The notes: generated by a model not told the origin, from the sequence alone. A stretch of DNA of 64,000 nucleotides from Microvirga sp. VF16 (GCF_016864375.1 NZ_CP069355.1:496001-560000); one strand, 5' to 3'. Positions 26,323 through 36,531 are shown, counted from the stretch's first letter. Made by a program: numbers and translations.

Positions 26323-29300
26323 TCAGATCACGAAGAAATCCTTGTAGGTCATCTTCAGGTTCTTGGAGAGCGTTGCGATCTTCACCTGCGCCGCCGAGCC
26401 TGTTCCGTCGACATCGTAGTAGAGGGCGCCGCTCTTCTTATCGTAAATCACCCGGTCGTCTTTGTCGTGAGCCTTGGTCCCGGACCAGAACATCTTCGCG
26501 CTGAGCTGGGCTGGCTTCGTCAGCGTGCCCTTTGAGCCGAGCGCCTTGAACACCACGTTGTCGAGCCAGACCGAGTCGTCGCTAACGTTGAAGTCCACGA
26601 TTCTGTCGACGTTGGTGGTTTTGTTCGCTTTGGTGTCGAACACGAAGGCGTCCTTGTCGCGCCCACCATAGAGGCTGTCGTTGCCGAGCTTGCCGGACAG
26701 CACATCATTACCGGCATCGCCCTTAATGGTGTTCTTGCCGGTGTTGCCCTTGATAGCATTGGCGGCCGCGTTGCCGGTCAGGCTGACAGGGGCGCTGCCG
26801 GTCGCGGTGATGTCCTTGCCGTCGGCCGGAAGGACGTAGCTCGACGATACCACCACCACAGGCGGGGTCGGCGGCGCCTCGAATACGTCCGACAGCGAGA
26901 GGGTGAGGACCTCGTCGAAGGTCGCCCCGGCGCTGTCAGTCACGCGCACCGTCACGTTGTGGCTCGCGGCCTGCTCGTAGTCGAGCACGGCCCCATTCGC
27001 CACCACAATCTTATGACCTTGAATGGCAAAACGACCGCCGGCGTCGTCAACAAGGCTATAGGTGAGCGTTTCGCCTGCAGGATCGAGCATATCGGCGTCA
27101 ATCGCGTAAAGCGTGCTGACCGTCGTTCCGTTGGCGCTGCTCTCGGCAACGACTCCGCCAACCTGATACAGATTGGTTGGAGCATCGTTCACCGGAGCGA
27201 CCGTGAAGGTGAAGGTATCCGACGCGGAAAGGCCGGCGCTATCGGTCGCCGTCACAGTCAGATTAATGCTGCCATTGTAATTGGCTGGCGGGGTGAACGT
27301 GAACTGCCCATACACGGGGTCACGACTGAACCAATACGGCAGCGGACTGCCATCCTCCAGGGCGATCGTATAGGTAAGAGGCCCCCCGTCAGAGAACGCC
27401 CCGGGAGGTATATAGAAGTTAACAGGCGCGTCCTCTTGGATTGTTATGTCAGGCAGCGCGATGCTCGGCACGGGAGGCGTCGTGTCGACAGGCTGGTCGC
27501 CCGTATCAGGTCCGGGTTTCAGCTGCAACAGGGTCTGATTGTAGCCTGAAGCAGCAGCGATGAAGTCGGCCGTGGTGTAGCTGCCGGACAGGATCAGTTC
27601 CTTATCGTATCCGGCCACCTCATCCACACCCCAGCGAAGGGCCGTGCGCCCATCTCCGAGATCGGAAACGGCAATTTCGCCAAGTGCGACACTTGCTCTG
27701 GCTCCCTCAACCAGACCGCTGAAATTCCAGCCGTTGTAGTTTTTCAGGAGAAGCGAATCGTCGCCCGAGAAGTCGAGAATTTCGTCAGTCTGAATCGCCG
27801 TGACAGCGCTACCCGTCCACAGAACCTCATTGATATTGATGACGAATGTGTCCCGCCCGCCGCCTCCGACAAGACGATTGGAGGCGATGCTCTCCGCAAT
27901 GACGTTGTCGGCCGCATTACCTGTGCCGTTCCGCGCGTCGATGCCGAACAGCCACAGTTCCTCGACGTTTTCCGATAGCCCGTAGTCAATGAAGGCGTTG
28001 ACAACATCTTGCCCGCCTCCAGTGGCTTCGATGATCTGATCATCCGCACTGAAGATAGCGAAACTGTCCCCAGCCGAGCCGCCATAGGTGATGATGGTTT
28101 CGACGCTGCTGAACTCAAGCCGCGGCTGAAACCAGTCTTGGCCGATGCTGACGTTGCCAAAGCCCCATGTTGTGGCCTTCCCGGTCTGGCTGTCCAAGTA
28201 CAAGCTGTGGCTGACATAAACCGCCGTGCTGAGGCCACGCCCATCGATGACGAGCGTGTCGGTTCCCTCGCCACCTGAGAACGCATGGCGCGCCTCGGCA
28301 TCGTCGAGATCGGCTTTAAAGGTATCATTGCCATTGCCGCCGCTGAAGCTCATGCCCCTGGGGGTAGTGCCGCGAACATCGAGCGTGTCGTTGCCGTCGG
28401 TCGTCGCGAGCTTGAGGCGCTCGAACCCCTCCATGGTGACGGTGCGATCCGATCCGGCAATCTTAACTGGTCCGGCGAGCTGGTCGGCCCAAACAATGGA
28501 GAAGCCTTCGCCCGATGTGTTGATCTGCAGGTCGAGTTCATCGAAACCGGCGCCGCCGTCCAGCGTATCATTGCCGATGCTGGACGAGACGAAGTCGTCT
28601 CCACCACCGGCGCTGATCCGCTCGTTGCTGCCGAGGTCCTGAAGGTAGTCGACCTCGTTTCCTGAAATCAGCGTGACATTCTCGATGTTACGCAGTCCGA
28701 GGGAGAAGGATACCGTTCCAGGATTGCTGCCGTCCAGATAGTGGTCCGAAAGGCTGACGCTGCCGTAGTCGCTGCCGGCGCCAGTCGTACTGACACGCAC
28801 GCGAAACTGCGAGAAGTCGATGACGGCACGATCTGTACCATCCTCGCCATCAAAGGTGACGTTACCATGAATATAGGTCGCTTGCGCGCTGATCCCAGTG
28901 TCGTCGATCTCGAGAATATCGTTGCCGCCACCGGCATAGTAGGTCGATTGAAGCCCCGTGCTGTAAGTGTCCGTCGATGTACGGGCCAAGAGGTTGGCAC
29001 CGCGAAGGTCGAACCGGTCCACGGCGGCGCCCGTGACAAGCGAGATATCTTCGATATTGCGGATGGTGGTGCTGTTCTGCCCCGTGCCCAGCACGATGTC
29101 GGTCGTCTGTGCTTGCCTCAGCGAAAAATCGACAGCGGCATCGGATATTTCCAGAGCGATGGAGTCCCAACCACGACCGCCGTCATAGACATCGGTGCCG
29201 CCGGTTTCGGCCAACATGGCGTCGTATGAGCCACCGCCTCCCGAGAAGAAATGCCCGGTCCTGTTTTTCACACTCAAGAAGTCGTCGCGCCCATCACCGC

Positions 29301-32300
29301 CGAAATAGTTATTGTTGCCTACTGTGCCAGAGAAGAAGTCTCCTGTTGCAGATCCAGTTAACGTCAGGCTTTCGATTCCGCGAAGAGAAATCCGGGTAGA
29401 CTCGAATCCATCACTGTTCTGATAGAGTTCTTCCCGCAGGGTTCCGTCAGAAGGATCAAAATAAAGGTAGAAATAGGCACGGAACTCCGATCCAGCGAAG
29501 CTGGCGGAAAGGGTGTCGGCCCCCTCACCTCCGTCAAAGGTCGACCGGCTGTTCATGGTAACGGTGCCAAGCTCGAACCGATCGTTGCCTTCCTCACCGG
29601 AATAGGTGCCCGAAGTCGCGCCGCCGGGACGGATAATGTCGTCGCCGTCCCGCCCGCTGATATTTCCGCCAAGACCGTTGCCGATCAGAACGTTACCCTG
29701 GGCGTTGCCGGTCAGTTCGACGAGACCCGCGGTGCTCTTTGCCCAGAGATTCTCGATATTGGCACCCCAGGCATTGTCGATGCTGAGGGCGAAGGGGTCT
29801 GCTTGGCTGCCATCATAGATGATGGTGTCCATCCCCGACATCGTTCCGGCATCCTCGACCACACGGTCGCCTAGGCCGTCGAAGATGTAGAGGTCGTTGC
29901 CGGCCCCACCGCGGAGATCGTCGGCTCCTGCCGCCCCATCCAGGGTGTCGTCGGCGGCGGTGCCGACGATCAGGTTGTCCAGCGCGTTGCCGGTGCCACG
30001 ACGAGCGTCGCCGACGAGCTCGAGCTCCTCGATGTCGGCCCGGTCGGACGATCCGGACAGCGAGTAGTCGATCGAGGCCACGACCCGATCGCGGCCGCTG
30101 GCCTGGCCATCACCGTTCTCCTTGACCACGTCGGACTGGCTGTCGACGACGTAGACGTCGTCGCCGAGTCCGCCGTACATCACGTCGTAGCCGACGCCGC
30201 CGTCCAGGGTATCGTTCCCGGTGCTGCCGACGAACACGTCGTTGTTGTCGCCGCCCGTCAGGCTGTCGTTGCCGTCAAGGCCGACGAAGATGTCGACGCC
30301 GGTCCCGCCCGTCATCAGATCGGACAGGCGTGAGCCCTCGATGATCTCGATGTTGGCGAAGGTGTCGCCCTCCGCATCGCCGCCGTGGTTCGCGTCGGCC
30401 GCGAGGTCAACGACGACGCCCTCCTGCGAGGTCGCATAGCTGACGATATCGATGCCGGCGCCGCCGTCGAGCGAGTCCGCGCCAGCCCCGCCGGTCAGCA
30501 CGTCGTCGCCAGTGCCGCCCAGGAGCGTGTCGCCGCCGCCTCGGCCCTCGATGAAGTCACGCTCAGCGCCGCCGTCGATGCTGTCGCCCGCCGCGCCGCC
30601 GTAGAGGAGGTCGCCTCCGTCGCCGCCCGACAGGGTGGCAGAGACGTTAAGGTCCTCGGCGAGGACGATGGCATCGTCACCGGCGCCGCCACTCCCGACG
30701 ATGCCCAAAACGTCGCCGACGCGCTCCGAGTGGCCGAAGCCGACGACGGTGACACCGCCCGGCCCGTTGCCGATCTGGACGGATTCGGAGCCGTCCAGAT
30801 GGTCGGAGATGTCGCGCTCGCTGGCCCGGCCACCGATGTTGAGGACGAGGGCGCCGTCGATGAGGTCGGCCAGCCCCGGAGGCGGCGGCGGCGCCCCGGC
30901 GACATCCACGGTCGGGTTGTCCGAGACCGTGAAGCTGCCGACGACGATGCGTGGGGAGTTGTAGCGCCAGACGTCCCAGCCGGCCACGTTGACGTAGGCG
31001 GCAAAGCCGGCCGTGATCTGGCCCGAGGCGTCAAAGATCGCGAACGGGTTCGTCAGCAGGGCGTGCGCCATCTCGTCGAGATAGATCCTGCCGTCATTCG
31101 GCGATCCGTTCACGTGGTCGTTGAGGTTGAGAAGGATCTGTCCAGCGATGTTGCCGCCGCCGCCAATCGAGGCGAGGTAGATCGTGGCCTCGATCGCGAG
31201 CTCCACGGCCGCGGACAGAGTCAACTCGGGCAGATCGACGCCGTCGACCACCTGGTCGCTGACGTAGAAGCCGTTGAGGATCGCGGCATAGTCCTGGAAG
31301 CCGCCCTGCACGAATTGCAGCAGGCCGCGGGTGTCGTACCCGAAGGCCATGTCGATCGCCAGCTCGAGCGCGCCCGAGAACTTCACGTTGATGCCGGGAA
31401 TGATCGGATAGGCGCCGAGGTTGACGAGCCCGCCGCTCGGATTGCCGTAGGAGTCGAAATCGCCGAAGCCGATGTTCAGCGCCGGCAGGTCGAGGCTGAA
31501 GAGGCTCGCGTTGCCGCCGAGGAGCAGCCTGAAGGCCTCCATCGGGTTCTTGAGGATCGGGAAGGCGAAGCTCGATCCCGAGAACATGTCCTGGAGGATC
31601 TGCTGGCCGGTCTCGCCGGTCTGCGGGTTCTGCGCGCCGAAGCCGCCGGTGCTGAGACCGGCGAGAAAGCTGGAGAGATCGGCGGCACCGGTGATGGTGG
31701 GAATGGCCTTGCTGAGCTCGAAGGCCGCGTCGCGGACGTCCGCCAGGATCTGGAAGGATCCCAGGTCGTAGGCATCCGCCCCGAAGTCCTTGCCCTGGAA
31801 GAACTCCGCCCACTGGATGATGTCGTCGACGATCTGGATGAACTGGAGGGCCGGACTGAGATGCTGGTCCGGGTTGGCAAGCTTGACGAAGTCGAGGAGG
31901 GTGATCTTGTCGTCCCCGACGTCGTGACCTCCTTCCGTCTTGCCCGCCTTGTCGAGCAGGTTCTGCCAGTCCGGGACGACCTTCAGAAAGGTGAGGTCCG
32001 TCTTGAAGACCGCCAGCGCCTGGTGAATCGGCTGCAGCACAAGGTCGAGCTGGTCGAGGATCGGGCGGATGAAATCCTCGACAAAGGTGCCGAAGTCGTA
32101 CTGGACGTTGTTAAAGGCGACCGTCGGCACACTGCCAAAGTTAGAATTGGTGTCGGTCGGGTTGACGAGGTTGGCGCTGAACGCCCAGGCGACGGCGAGG
32201 TCCGTGCTCATCTTCGGTAGTGAGGCGGCGCCCATGTCCGACGAGAGGTGAAGGTCAAGGTTGGCGTTGCCGGAGACCCTGGCGTCGAGCACGTCGTTGC

Positions 32301-32988
32301 CGAGCTCGGACAGGCGCAGCTTTCCGTCGCCGTCCTTGATGTCGACCGCGAAGCTGCCACTCAGCGAGGATCCCTGGTCGACGGCGTCGAAGTTCAGGAA
32401 GCCCAGGGTTGCGTTCGCCGCCAGCCCCGGCGTGGCGACGGAAAGGCCGAGCGCGAGCTCGGGGCTGCCGCCGTTTGTCTGCAGGAAGAAGCTGTCGGGC
32501 GTCGTCCCGTCCACTCCGACAGTGAAGTCGAAGCTGTAGGAGACCTCCGCCTGCGCCACGCCAGTCGTCTGGGCGTTCAGGCCGAGGCCGGCAAGGCCGA
32601 AGTCGGTGGCCAGGGATTGGGTGTAACTGATGATCTTGTCCGTCGTGAAGGCGAGGGTCACCTGCCCTCCGTTGATGACCGTGTCGACCGCGGCGTCGAC
32701 GAAGCCGGCCTTGGCCATGGCCTCGTTGATCTTCGCCTCGACGGCTTCCTCCACGTAGGTCTGGGCGTTGGCCAGCTCATGGATCGCGCCGGTGATCGAG
32801 TCCTTCAGGGCCGTGATAGTGTGGAGCGCCTGCTCACCTTGGTCGAAAGCTGCCTTCAGCCTGTCGCCGACGATCGGAATATCCTCGGCGTAAACCTTGA
32901 GGGCCAAGGCGCTCTCGATCTTCGCCAGCACCTGGTCGATGCCCGTCTCGAGCGCCTGGAGGTCTCCAGCCGTTAACATGCCCGTCAT
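26323..32988 (-). CDS. Giant RTX-type calcium-binding exoprotein
   Basis: A 2221-residue protein expected to leave the cell by type I secretion. Residues 1 to about 730 form a unique domain with coiled-coil-prone helices and no repeats. After a short PPPPPGLADLIDG linker, RTX nonapeptide repeats (GGxGxDxLxGG type) run from about 785 to 1020. A long region of imperfect, beta-rich repeats with scattered GGxGND motifs follows to about 1700. An Ig-like/cadherin-like pair lies at about 1836-2040 (DAPVNFYIPPGAF, VNDAPTN). A final RTX block spans about 2075-2120, and the C-terminal signal region ends KDFFVI. No T1SS ABC, MFP or TolC gene is in the window, so secretion must use a system elsewhere. 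Likely an adhesin or surface-layer/biofilm protein. No signal peptide. Confidence 0.9.
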   Translation of the reverse strand: MTGMLTAGDLQALETGIDQVLAKIESALALKVYAEDIPIVGDRLKAAFDQGEQALHTITALKDSITGAIHELANAQTYVEEAVEAKINEAMAKAGFVDAAVDTVINGGQVTLAFTTDKIISYTQSLATDFGLAGLGLNAQTTGVAQAEVSYSFDFTVGVDGTTPDSFFLQTNGGSPELALGLSVATPGLAANATLGFLNFDAVDQGSSLSGSFAVDIKDGDGKLRLSELGNDVLDARVSGNANLDLHLSSDMGAASLPKMSTDLAVAWAFSANLVNPTDTNSNFGSVPTVAFNNVQYDFGTFVEDFIRPILDQLDLVLQPIHQALAVFKTDLTFLKVVPDWQNLLDKAGKTEGGHDVGDDKITLLDFVKLANPDQHLSPALQFIQIVDDIIQWAEFFQGKDFGADAYDLGSFQILADVRDAAFELSKAIPTITGAADLSSFLAGLSTGGFGAQNPQTGETGQQILQDMFSGSSFAFPILKNPMEAFRLLLGGNASLFSLDLPALNIGFGDFDSYGNPSGGLVNLGAYPIIPGINVKFSGALELAIDMAFGYDTRGLLQFVQGGFQDYAAILNGFYVSDQVVDGVDLPELTLSAAVELAIEATIYLASIGGGGNIAGQILLNLNDHVNGSPNDGRIYLDEMAHALLTNPFAIFDASGQITAGFAAYVNVAGWDVWRYNSPRIVVGSFTVSDNPTVDVAGAPPPPPGLADLIDGALVLNIGGRASERDISDHLDGSESVQIGNGPGGVTVVGFGHSERVGDVLGIVGSGGAGDDAIVLAEDLNVSATLSGGDGGDLLYGGAAGDSIDGGAERDFIEGRGGGDTLLGGTGDDVLTGGAGADSLDGGAGIDIVSYATSQEGVVVDLAADANHGGDAEGDTFANIEIIEGSRLSDLMTGGTGVDIFVGLDGNDSLTGGDNNDVFVGSTGNDTLDGGVGYDVMYGGLGDDVYVVDSQSDVVKENGDGQASGRDRVVASIDYSLSGSSDRADIEELELVGDARRGTGNALDNLIVGTAADDTLDGAAGADDLRGGAGNDLYIFDGLGDRVVEDAGTMSGMDTIIYDGSQADPFALSIDNAWGANIENLWAKSTAGLVELTGNAQGNVLIGNGLGGNISGRDGDDIIRPGGATSGTYSGEEGNDRFELGTVTMNSRSTFDGGEGADTLSASFAGSEFRAYFYLYFDPSDGTLREELYQNSDGFESTRISLRGIESLTLTGSATGDFFSGTVGNNNYFGGDGRDDFLSVKNRTGHFFSGGGGSYDAMLAETGGTDVYDGGRGWDSIALEISDAAVDFSLRQAQTTDIVLGTGQNSTTIRNIEDISLVTGAAVDRFDLRGANLLARTSTDTYSTGLQSTYYAGGGNDILEIDDTGISAQATYIHGNVTFDGEDGTDRAVIDFSQFRVRVSTTGAGSDYGSVSLSDHYLDGSNPGTVSFSLGLRNIENVTLISGNEVDYLQDLGSNERISAGGGDDFVSSSIGNDTLDGGAGFDELDLQINTSGEGFSIVWADQLAGPVKIAGSDRTVTMEGFERLKLATTDGNDTLDVRGTTPRGMSFSGGNGNDTFKADLDDAEARHAFSGGEGTDTLVIDGRGLSTAVYVSHSLYLDSQTGKATTWGFGNVSIGQDWFQPRLEFSSVETIITYGGSAGDSFAIFSADDQIIEATGGGQDVVNAFIDYGLSENVEELWLFGIDARNGTGNAADNVIAESIASNRLVGGGGRDTFVININEVLWTGSAVTAIQTDEILDFSGDDSLLLKNYNGWNFSGLVEGARASVALGEIAVSDLGDGRTALRWGVDEVAGYDKELILSGSYTTADFIAAASGYNQTLLQLKPGPDTGDQPVDTTPPVPSIALPDITIQEDAPVNFYIPPGAFSDGGPLTYTIALEDGSPLPYWFSRDPVYGQFTFTPPANYNGSINLTVTATDSAGLSASDTFTFTVAPVNDAPTNLYQVGGVVAESSANGTTVSTLYAIDADMLDPAGETLTYSLVDDAGGRFAIQGHKIVVANGAVLDYEQAASHNVTVRVTDSAGATFDEVLTLSLSDVFEAPPTPPVVVVSSSYVLPADGKDITATGSAPVSLTGNAAANAIKGNTGKNTIKGDAGNDVLSGKLGNDSLYGGRDKDAFVFDTKANKTTNVDRIVDFNVSDDSVWLDNVVFKALGSKGTLTKPAQLSAKMFWSGTKAHDKDDRVIYDKKSGALYYDVDGTGSAAQVKIATLSKNLKMTYKDFFVI

Positions 32989-33265
32989 ATCATGCCCCCC
33001 GGCGGCTCCGCTGCGCGGGCCGCTTCAACTCCGTCGTTCTTGTTCGGCGCACCGTGCTCGATCTGAGGGTCCGCCTGATCTTATCCAGCTGGGTTGCCCT
33101 CTTGAGGCTCAGCACCCGTAACTCGGCGATGGCTTGCTCGGCTTGGGCAGCCGTTGCGGCATGCCGGCGTTCGCAGCGAGCTCCTGAAATGCCGCTCCTG
33201 CGCCGATCCGTCCTCGGCAAGCCGCCACCCGGCCCAAATCGCCATAATCACCATTGGCTTTTAAT

Positions 33266-33280
33266 TAGCTCAGTGAGCTA
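33266..33280. promoter_or_regulatory. 15-bp palindrome in divergent promoter region
   Basis: TAGCTCAGTGAGCTA is a perfect palindrome around a central G, in the 355-base gap between the RTX gene (minus) and the sensor kinase gene (plus). TATAAA overlaps its right edge and TTGGCT lies 19 bases upstream of that, so it could be an operator over a plus-strand promoter. The regulator is unknown. Confidence 0.5.
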
Positions 33281-33355
33281 TAAATCCCGCGCGCTCTTGG
33301 CGTCAAGTCGCTAGCCTCGTAGGGTGCGGGCCCGTTCCGCCGCTTGGGTTTCACG

Positions 33356-35671
33356 ATGGGATCACGGTTCTGGCCACCACAGGCCCCTGTCTATGCGTTG
33401 TTCGCTCTGGCCCTCATGATCCTGGCCGCCGCAGCGCTTTCAGGATCGGCTCCGACGCGGTCTTCAGTGCAGCCATTTCAGCCGGAGAGCCTGTTCATCG
33501 GCTCCATCGCCGATCATTTTGTCGACCCGACAGGACAGTTGACGATCGATATGGTCGCGGCAAAGCCCACCCTCTTCATGCCGACGAACGGACGGGCGGC
33601 CAACCACGGGGTGAGTCCCTCAACCGGTGCGGCGCTCTGGCTCCGGCTGAAGTTGCCGGATCTTGATCCTGCCCTTGATTGGGTTCTATCGCTTCATGAA
33701 TCCCGCGTTTCGCGGTCAGATCTCTTCCTGGCGACGGAGGCAGGGTGGCGTTCATTCGAGTGGGATCCGAAGGCCGATTATGCGGCGGGCCGCCCGCTCC
33801 TGCGCTATCCGGCCTTTCACCTGAAGGCTGCGGAGATCGCTGGACAGGTGGTTTACATTCGCATCGAGACAACATCTTCGATGCGGGCCTTGCTCTGGCT
33901 GGAGTCGGACCGGGCTTACACCGCAACTTATGGGCAACAAGCCCTCGCCTTTGGCGGCCTTATTGGCGCACAGTTTGCTCTGTTCGCCTATCTGCTCGCC
34001 ATCAGCTGGGCTCTGAAGGATGGCGCGCTCCTGCGCTTGAGCGCGCTTGTTCTCGCGTTCGTGGCGTATGTTGCGGCTGATCGGGCGATTCTCGAGACCA
34101 TTCTGTTCCCGGGTGCTCTCGATCTTTCGCGTATGGTCTCGTTGTCGAGTTCGCTGCTCATCTTTGCCGCCTGGCTCTCGTTTGAAGCATGCTACCTGAA
34201 GGTCCAGATCCATTTACCGGTCTTGTACAGGGCCAATCAGACAGCCATTGTGCTCATCCTCGCTTGCGCCGTCCAAGTCGTTCTGGAGTTCATGACGAAC
34301 ACACGCCTGATCCGGCTCTATTCGTCCTATGTTGGGCTCGCCGCCTTGGCGACGGGCGTGGGCGTCGCGCTGGCGATGATGCGTTACGAATGGCGGCGTG
34401 CCACCGCGTTCCTTCTGTGCTGGCTCCCGGCGATTGCCGGCGGCGCAGCGCGGCTTTCTCTTGACGCTGCAGGTGGCATCAGTCCTCACCCGGTCGCGGT
34501 GAACGCTGTCTATTGGGGGGCGGGCCTGTCGCTTTTGATCTTCGGCATCGCGACCTCTCTCGACATTCAGGCACGCGAGCGCAGGCTCCTCCGTGCAACG
34601 CAGTCCAGCGAAGCCCGCTTCCGCAGTTTCGCTGATAGCGCCTCCGACAGCTTTTGGGAGACGGACGCGGTCGGGCGCTTGGTCTATCTGACCGGGCGTC
34701 TCGACGATGATAAAGTCGGACTTACCACCGGTTCGGACTTTATCGAGAGCCTGCGTCGAGTGGCGCGGGATTCCGATCAACAAGGCCTCGTCCTTCTGGA
34801 AAGAGCCTTTGTCGAACACCATGCATTCCGCTCCGTTCTGCTGGCGCTGCGGGGGCCATCCGGGGGCAACCGGGATCTTGCCTTTGGCGGAGCGCCCTGC
34901 TTTGAGGCAGACGGCCGCTACTGCGGGCATCGCGGCGTCTTCAGCGACGTGACTCGGGAGAGGCTCCTGAGTGAACGTCAAGTGCAACAACAGAAGATGG
35001 CTGCTCTTGGACAGCTTGCCGGTGGAGTCGCCCATGAGATCAACAACCTGCTCCACCCGATCATTAACTTGAGCCGCCGGGTCCGTGGCGGTTTCGATGC
35101 CGGCGATGAGCGCTGCTATCAGATGGGAATTGTCGAGGATGCGGGCCTGCGCGCGCAGGAAATCGTTGCCAGCATCTTGGCAACCGCGCGGCCTGCGCTG
35201 CAGAGGAGTCCGATTATCCCCGCCGGTGAGGCCCTCATGAAAGCGGTCGACGCAGTGCGGCCGGTTATTCCAGCAGCGGTCGAGCTCGACCTGAGAATCG
35301 ATCCAATCAACGGCCTTCCTGTTCCGGCCGGAGAGGTGCTCCAGGTTATTAGCAATCTGGTCAGCAATGCCGTTCATGCCGTCCATGGCGCTGGTCGCAT
35401 CGAGATCTCGCTGGCAACCGAAGAAGACGGAGGAGCCGTGCTATGCATTGCCGATAATGGCGAGGGTATGGACGCCGACACCCGCCGACAGGCAATGGAA
35501 CCGTTCTTTACCACGAAGGGGTCGAGTGGCGGCACCGGCCTCGGCTTGCCGCTGGTTTACGGGATCGTCACAGGATGGGGGGCATCTATCGATATCCTAT
35601 CAGAGCCGGGACAGGGCACGAGGATAGTCATCACGCTCCCCGGCAAATTGAGGACCCAAGAGAGGGAATGA
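33356..35671 (+). CDS. Sensor histidine kinase with 7TMR-DISM input
   Basis: A 771-residue membrane kinase. Residues about 10-30 are a signal or first membrane segment. A periplasmic 7TMR-DISM extracellular domain follows (about 45-190, with WLRLKLPD and LSLHESRVSRSDLFL), then a seven-helix 7TM-DISM block (about 200-400). A PAS-like domain spans about 415-540. HisKA carries the phospho-acceptor His560 in GGVAHEINNLLHPIINL. HATPase_c has NLVSNAVHAV, DNGEGMD and GGTGLGLPLVYGIV. The ATG at 33356 is used; a TTG 12 bases upstream is possible and neither has a strong ribosome site. It is followed six bases later by its likely partner regulator. Confidence 0.92.
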   Translation: MGSRFWPPQAPVYALFALALMILAAAALSGSAPTRSSVQPFQPESLFIGSIADHFVDPTGQLTIDMVAAKPTLFMPTNGRAANHGVSPSTGAALWLRLKLPDLDPALDWVLSLHESRVSRSDLFLATEAGWRSFEWDPKADYAAGRPLLRYPAFHLKAAEIAGQVVYIRIETTSSMRALLWLESDRAYTATYGQQALAFGGLIGAQFALFAYLLAISWALKDGALLRLSALVLAFVAYVAADRAILETILFPGALDLSRMVSLSSSLLIFAAWLSFEACYLKVQIHLPVLYRANQTAIVLILACAVQVVLEFMTNTRLIRLYSSYVGLAALATGVGVALAMMRYEWRRATAFLLCWLPAIAGGAARLSLDAAGGISPHPVAVNAVYWGAGLSLLIFGIATSLDIQARERRLLRATQSSEARFRSFADSASDSFWETDAVGRLVYLTGRLDDDKVGLTTGSDFIESLRRVARDSDQQGLVLLERAFVEHHAFRSVLLALRGPSGGNRDLAFGGAPCFEADGRYCGHRGVFSDVTRERLLSERQVQQQKMAALGQLAGGVAHEINNLLHPIINLSRRVRGGFDAGDERCYQMGIVEDAGLRAQEIVASILATARPALQRSPIIPAGEALMKAVDAVRPVIPAAVELDLRIDPINGLPVPAGEVLQVISNLVSNAVHAVHGAGRIEISLATEEDGGAVLCIADNGEGMDADTRRQAMEPFFTTKGSSGGTGLGLPLVYGIVTGWGASIDILSEPGQGTRIVITLPGKLRTQERE

Positions 35672-35677
35672 ACCACA

Positions 35678-36055
35678 ATGCAGAACTTGCACCGGGTTTT
35701 GGTGATCGATGACGTCCTGGGGGTGCGCGAGTCGATTCGTATCGCACTGACTGCTGCGGGCTATGCGACCACTGTGGCCGAGAACGGTCAACAGGCCCTG
35801 GACATCCTGTCCTCCGGCTCTTTCGATGTAGTCGTGACCGATCTCTGGATGCCGGGGATTGATGGAATTTCGCTCATCAAGCGGCTCAGAAGCGAACAGC
35901 CGACCCTGCGGGTATTCGCTATGACTGGTGGCGGGCCGCGCATGACGATCGAGACGGCGACCTCGCTGGCCGAGATCTGGGGTGCAGAAAAGGTTCTTAT
36001 GAAACCGTTCGATGAGGCGCTTCTGATTGCCGCCATAGACCGAAGCGGACCTTAA
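35678..36055 (+). CDS. Single-domain response regulator
   Basis: A 125-residue CheY-like receiver with no output domain. The acidic pair is D11-D12, phospho-acceptor D55 (VVVTDLWMPG), T83 in AMTGGG and K109 in VLMKPFD. Six bases separate it from the kinase gene, so the two are co-transcribed and probably form a phosphorelay pair; without an output domain it must signal by protein interaction or pass phosphate on. It ends in a four-base convergent overlap with the MarR gene. Confidence 0.93.
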   Translation: MQNLHRVLVIDDVLGVRESIRIALTAAGYATTVAENGQQALDILSSGSFDVVVTDLWMPGIDGISLIKRLRSEQPTLRVFAMTGGGPRMTIETATSLAEIWGAEKVLMKPFDEALLIAAIDRSGP

Positions 36056-36522
36056 GAAGTTTCCTCGCCGTCGTCGGCCTGATCGGATTGAACGCGGCGC
36101 AGGATATGCTCAAGGGCACTGGCGAGGGCGAGCCGTTGCTCGCCATTAAGCTCCTCGATTATCTTGGAGATCAGGTTGAACGGATCCTCAGCGAGAAGGG
36201 CGCGCCCGGCTTCGGTCAGCTCAACGCGTCTGGACCGGCCCCGCACTCGCCCTTCGACATTCGCTACATAGCCCTTGGCCATGAGGGTGCGAACGGTTCG
36301 TGTCACCGGGCCAACGGCAAGGCCTTGGAAACGTGCGAGCGCGCTCGCCGTTCGGTGGGCCGGCTCGGCCCAAGCGAAGTAGCGAAGGGCCGCCCATTGC
36401 GCCGGGAACAGATCAGCCGCGTATCCCAGGGAGTGCAGGGCCCGGGAGGTCTGATCGAGAAGGCGCGCAAGGGCTGGCGCTGGAATCAAGCGTCTTGCTG
36501 ACACGATCAACTCTGAGTTCAA
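36052..36522 (-). CDS. MarR family transcriptional regulator
   Basis: A 156-residue winged-helix regulator: LFPAQWAALRYFAWAEP, SALARFQGLAVGPVTRTVRTLMAKGYV (recognition helix) and EGRVRGRSRRVELTEAG (wing), then C-terminal dimerisation helices. The start is uncertain: the frame opens at a TTG (36522) with no clear ribosome site, and a GTG at 36504 is an alternative. It is convergent with the response regulator gene. It may repress its own promoter through the palindrome at 36532-36560. Confidence 0.88.
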   Translation of the reverse strand: MNSELIVSARRLIPAPALARLLDQTSRALHSLGYAADLFPAQWAALRYFAWAEPAHRTASALARFQGLAVGPVTRTVRTLMAKGYVANVEGRVRGRSRRVELTEAGRALLAEDPFNLISKIIEELNGEQRLALASALEHILRRVQSDQADDGEETS

Positions 36523-36531
36523 GGAGGCGCA

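Noticed and set aside
30385..32220. 611-codon plus-strand frame opposite the RTX gene
   Set aside because: It is the antisense of GC-rich RTX repeats; repeated Val/Asp/Arg composition is a by-product, not a protein family.
34214..35386. 390-codon minus-strand frame opposite the sensor kinase
   Set aside because: Antisense shadow of a well-supported histidine kinase gene.
35678..36055. Single-domain receiver as PhyR of the general stress response
   Set aside because: PhyR has an N-terminal sigma-like domain of about 120 residues that is absent here.
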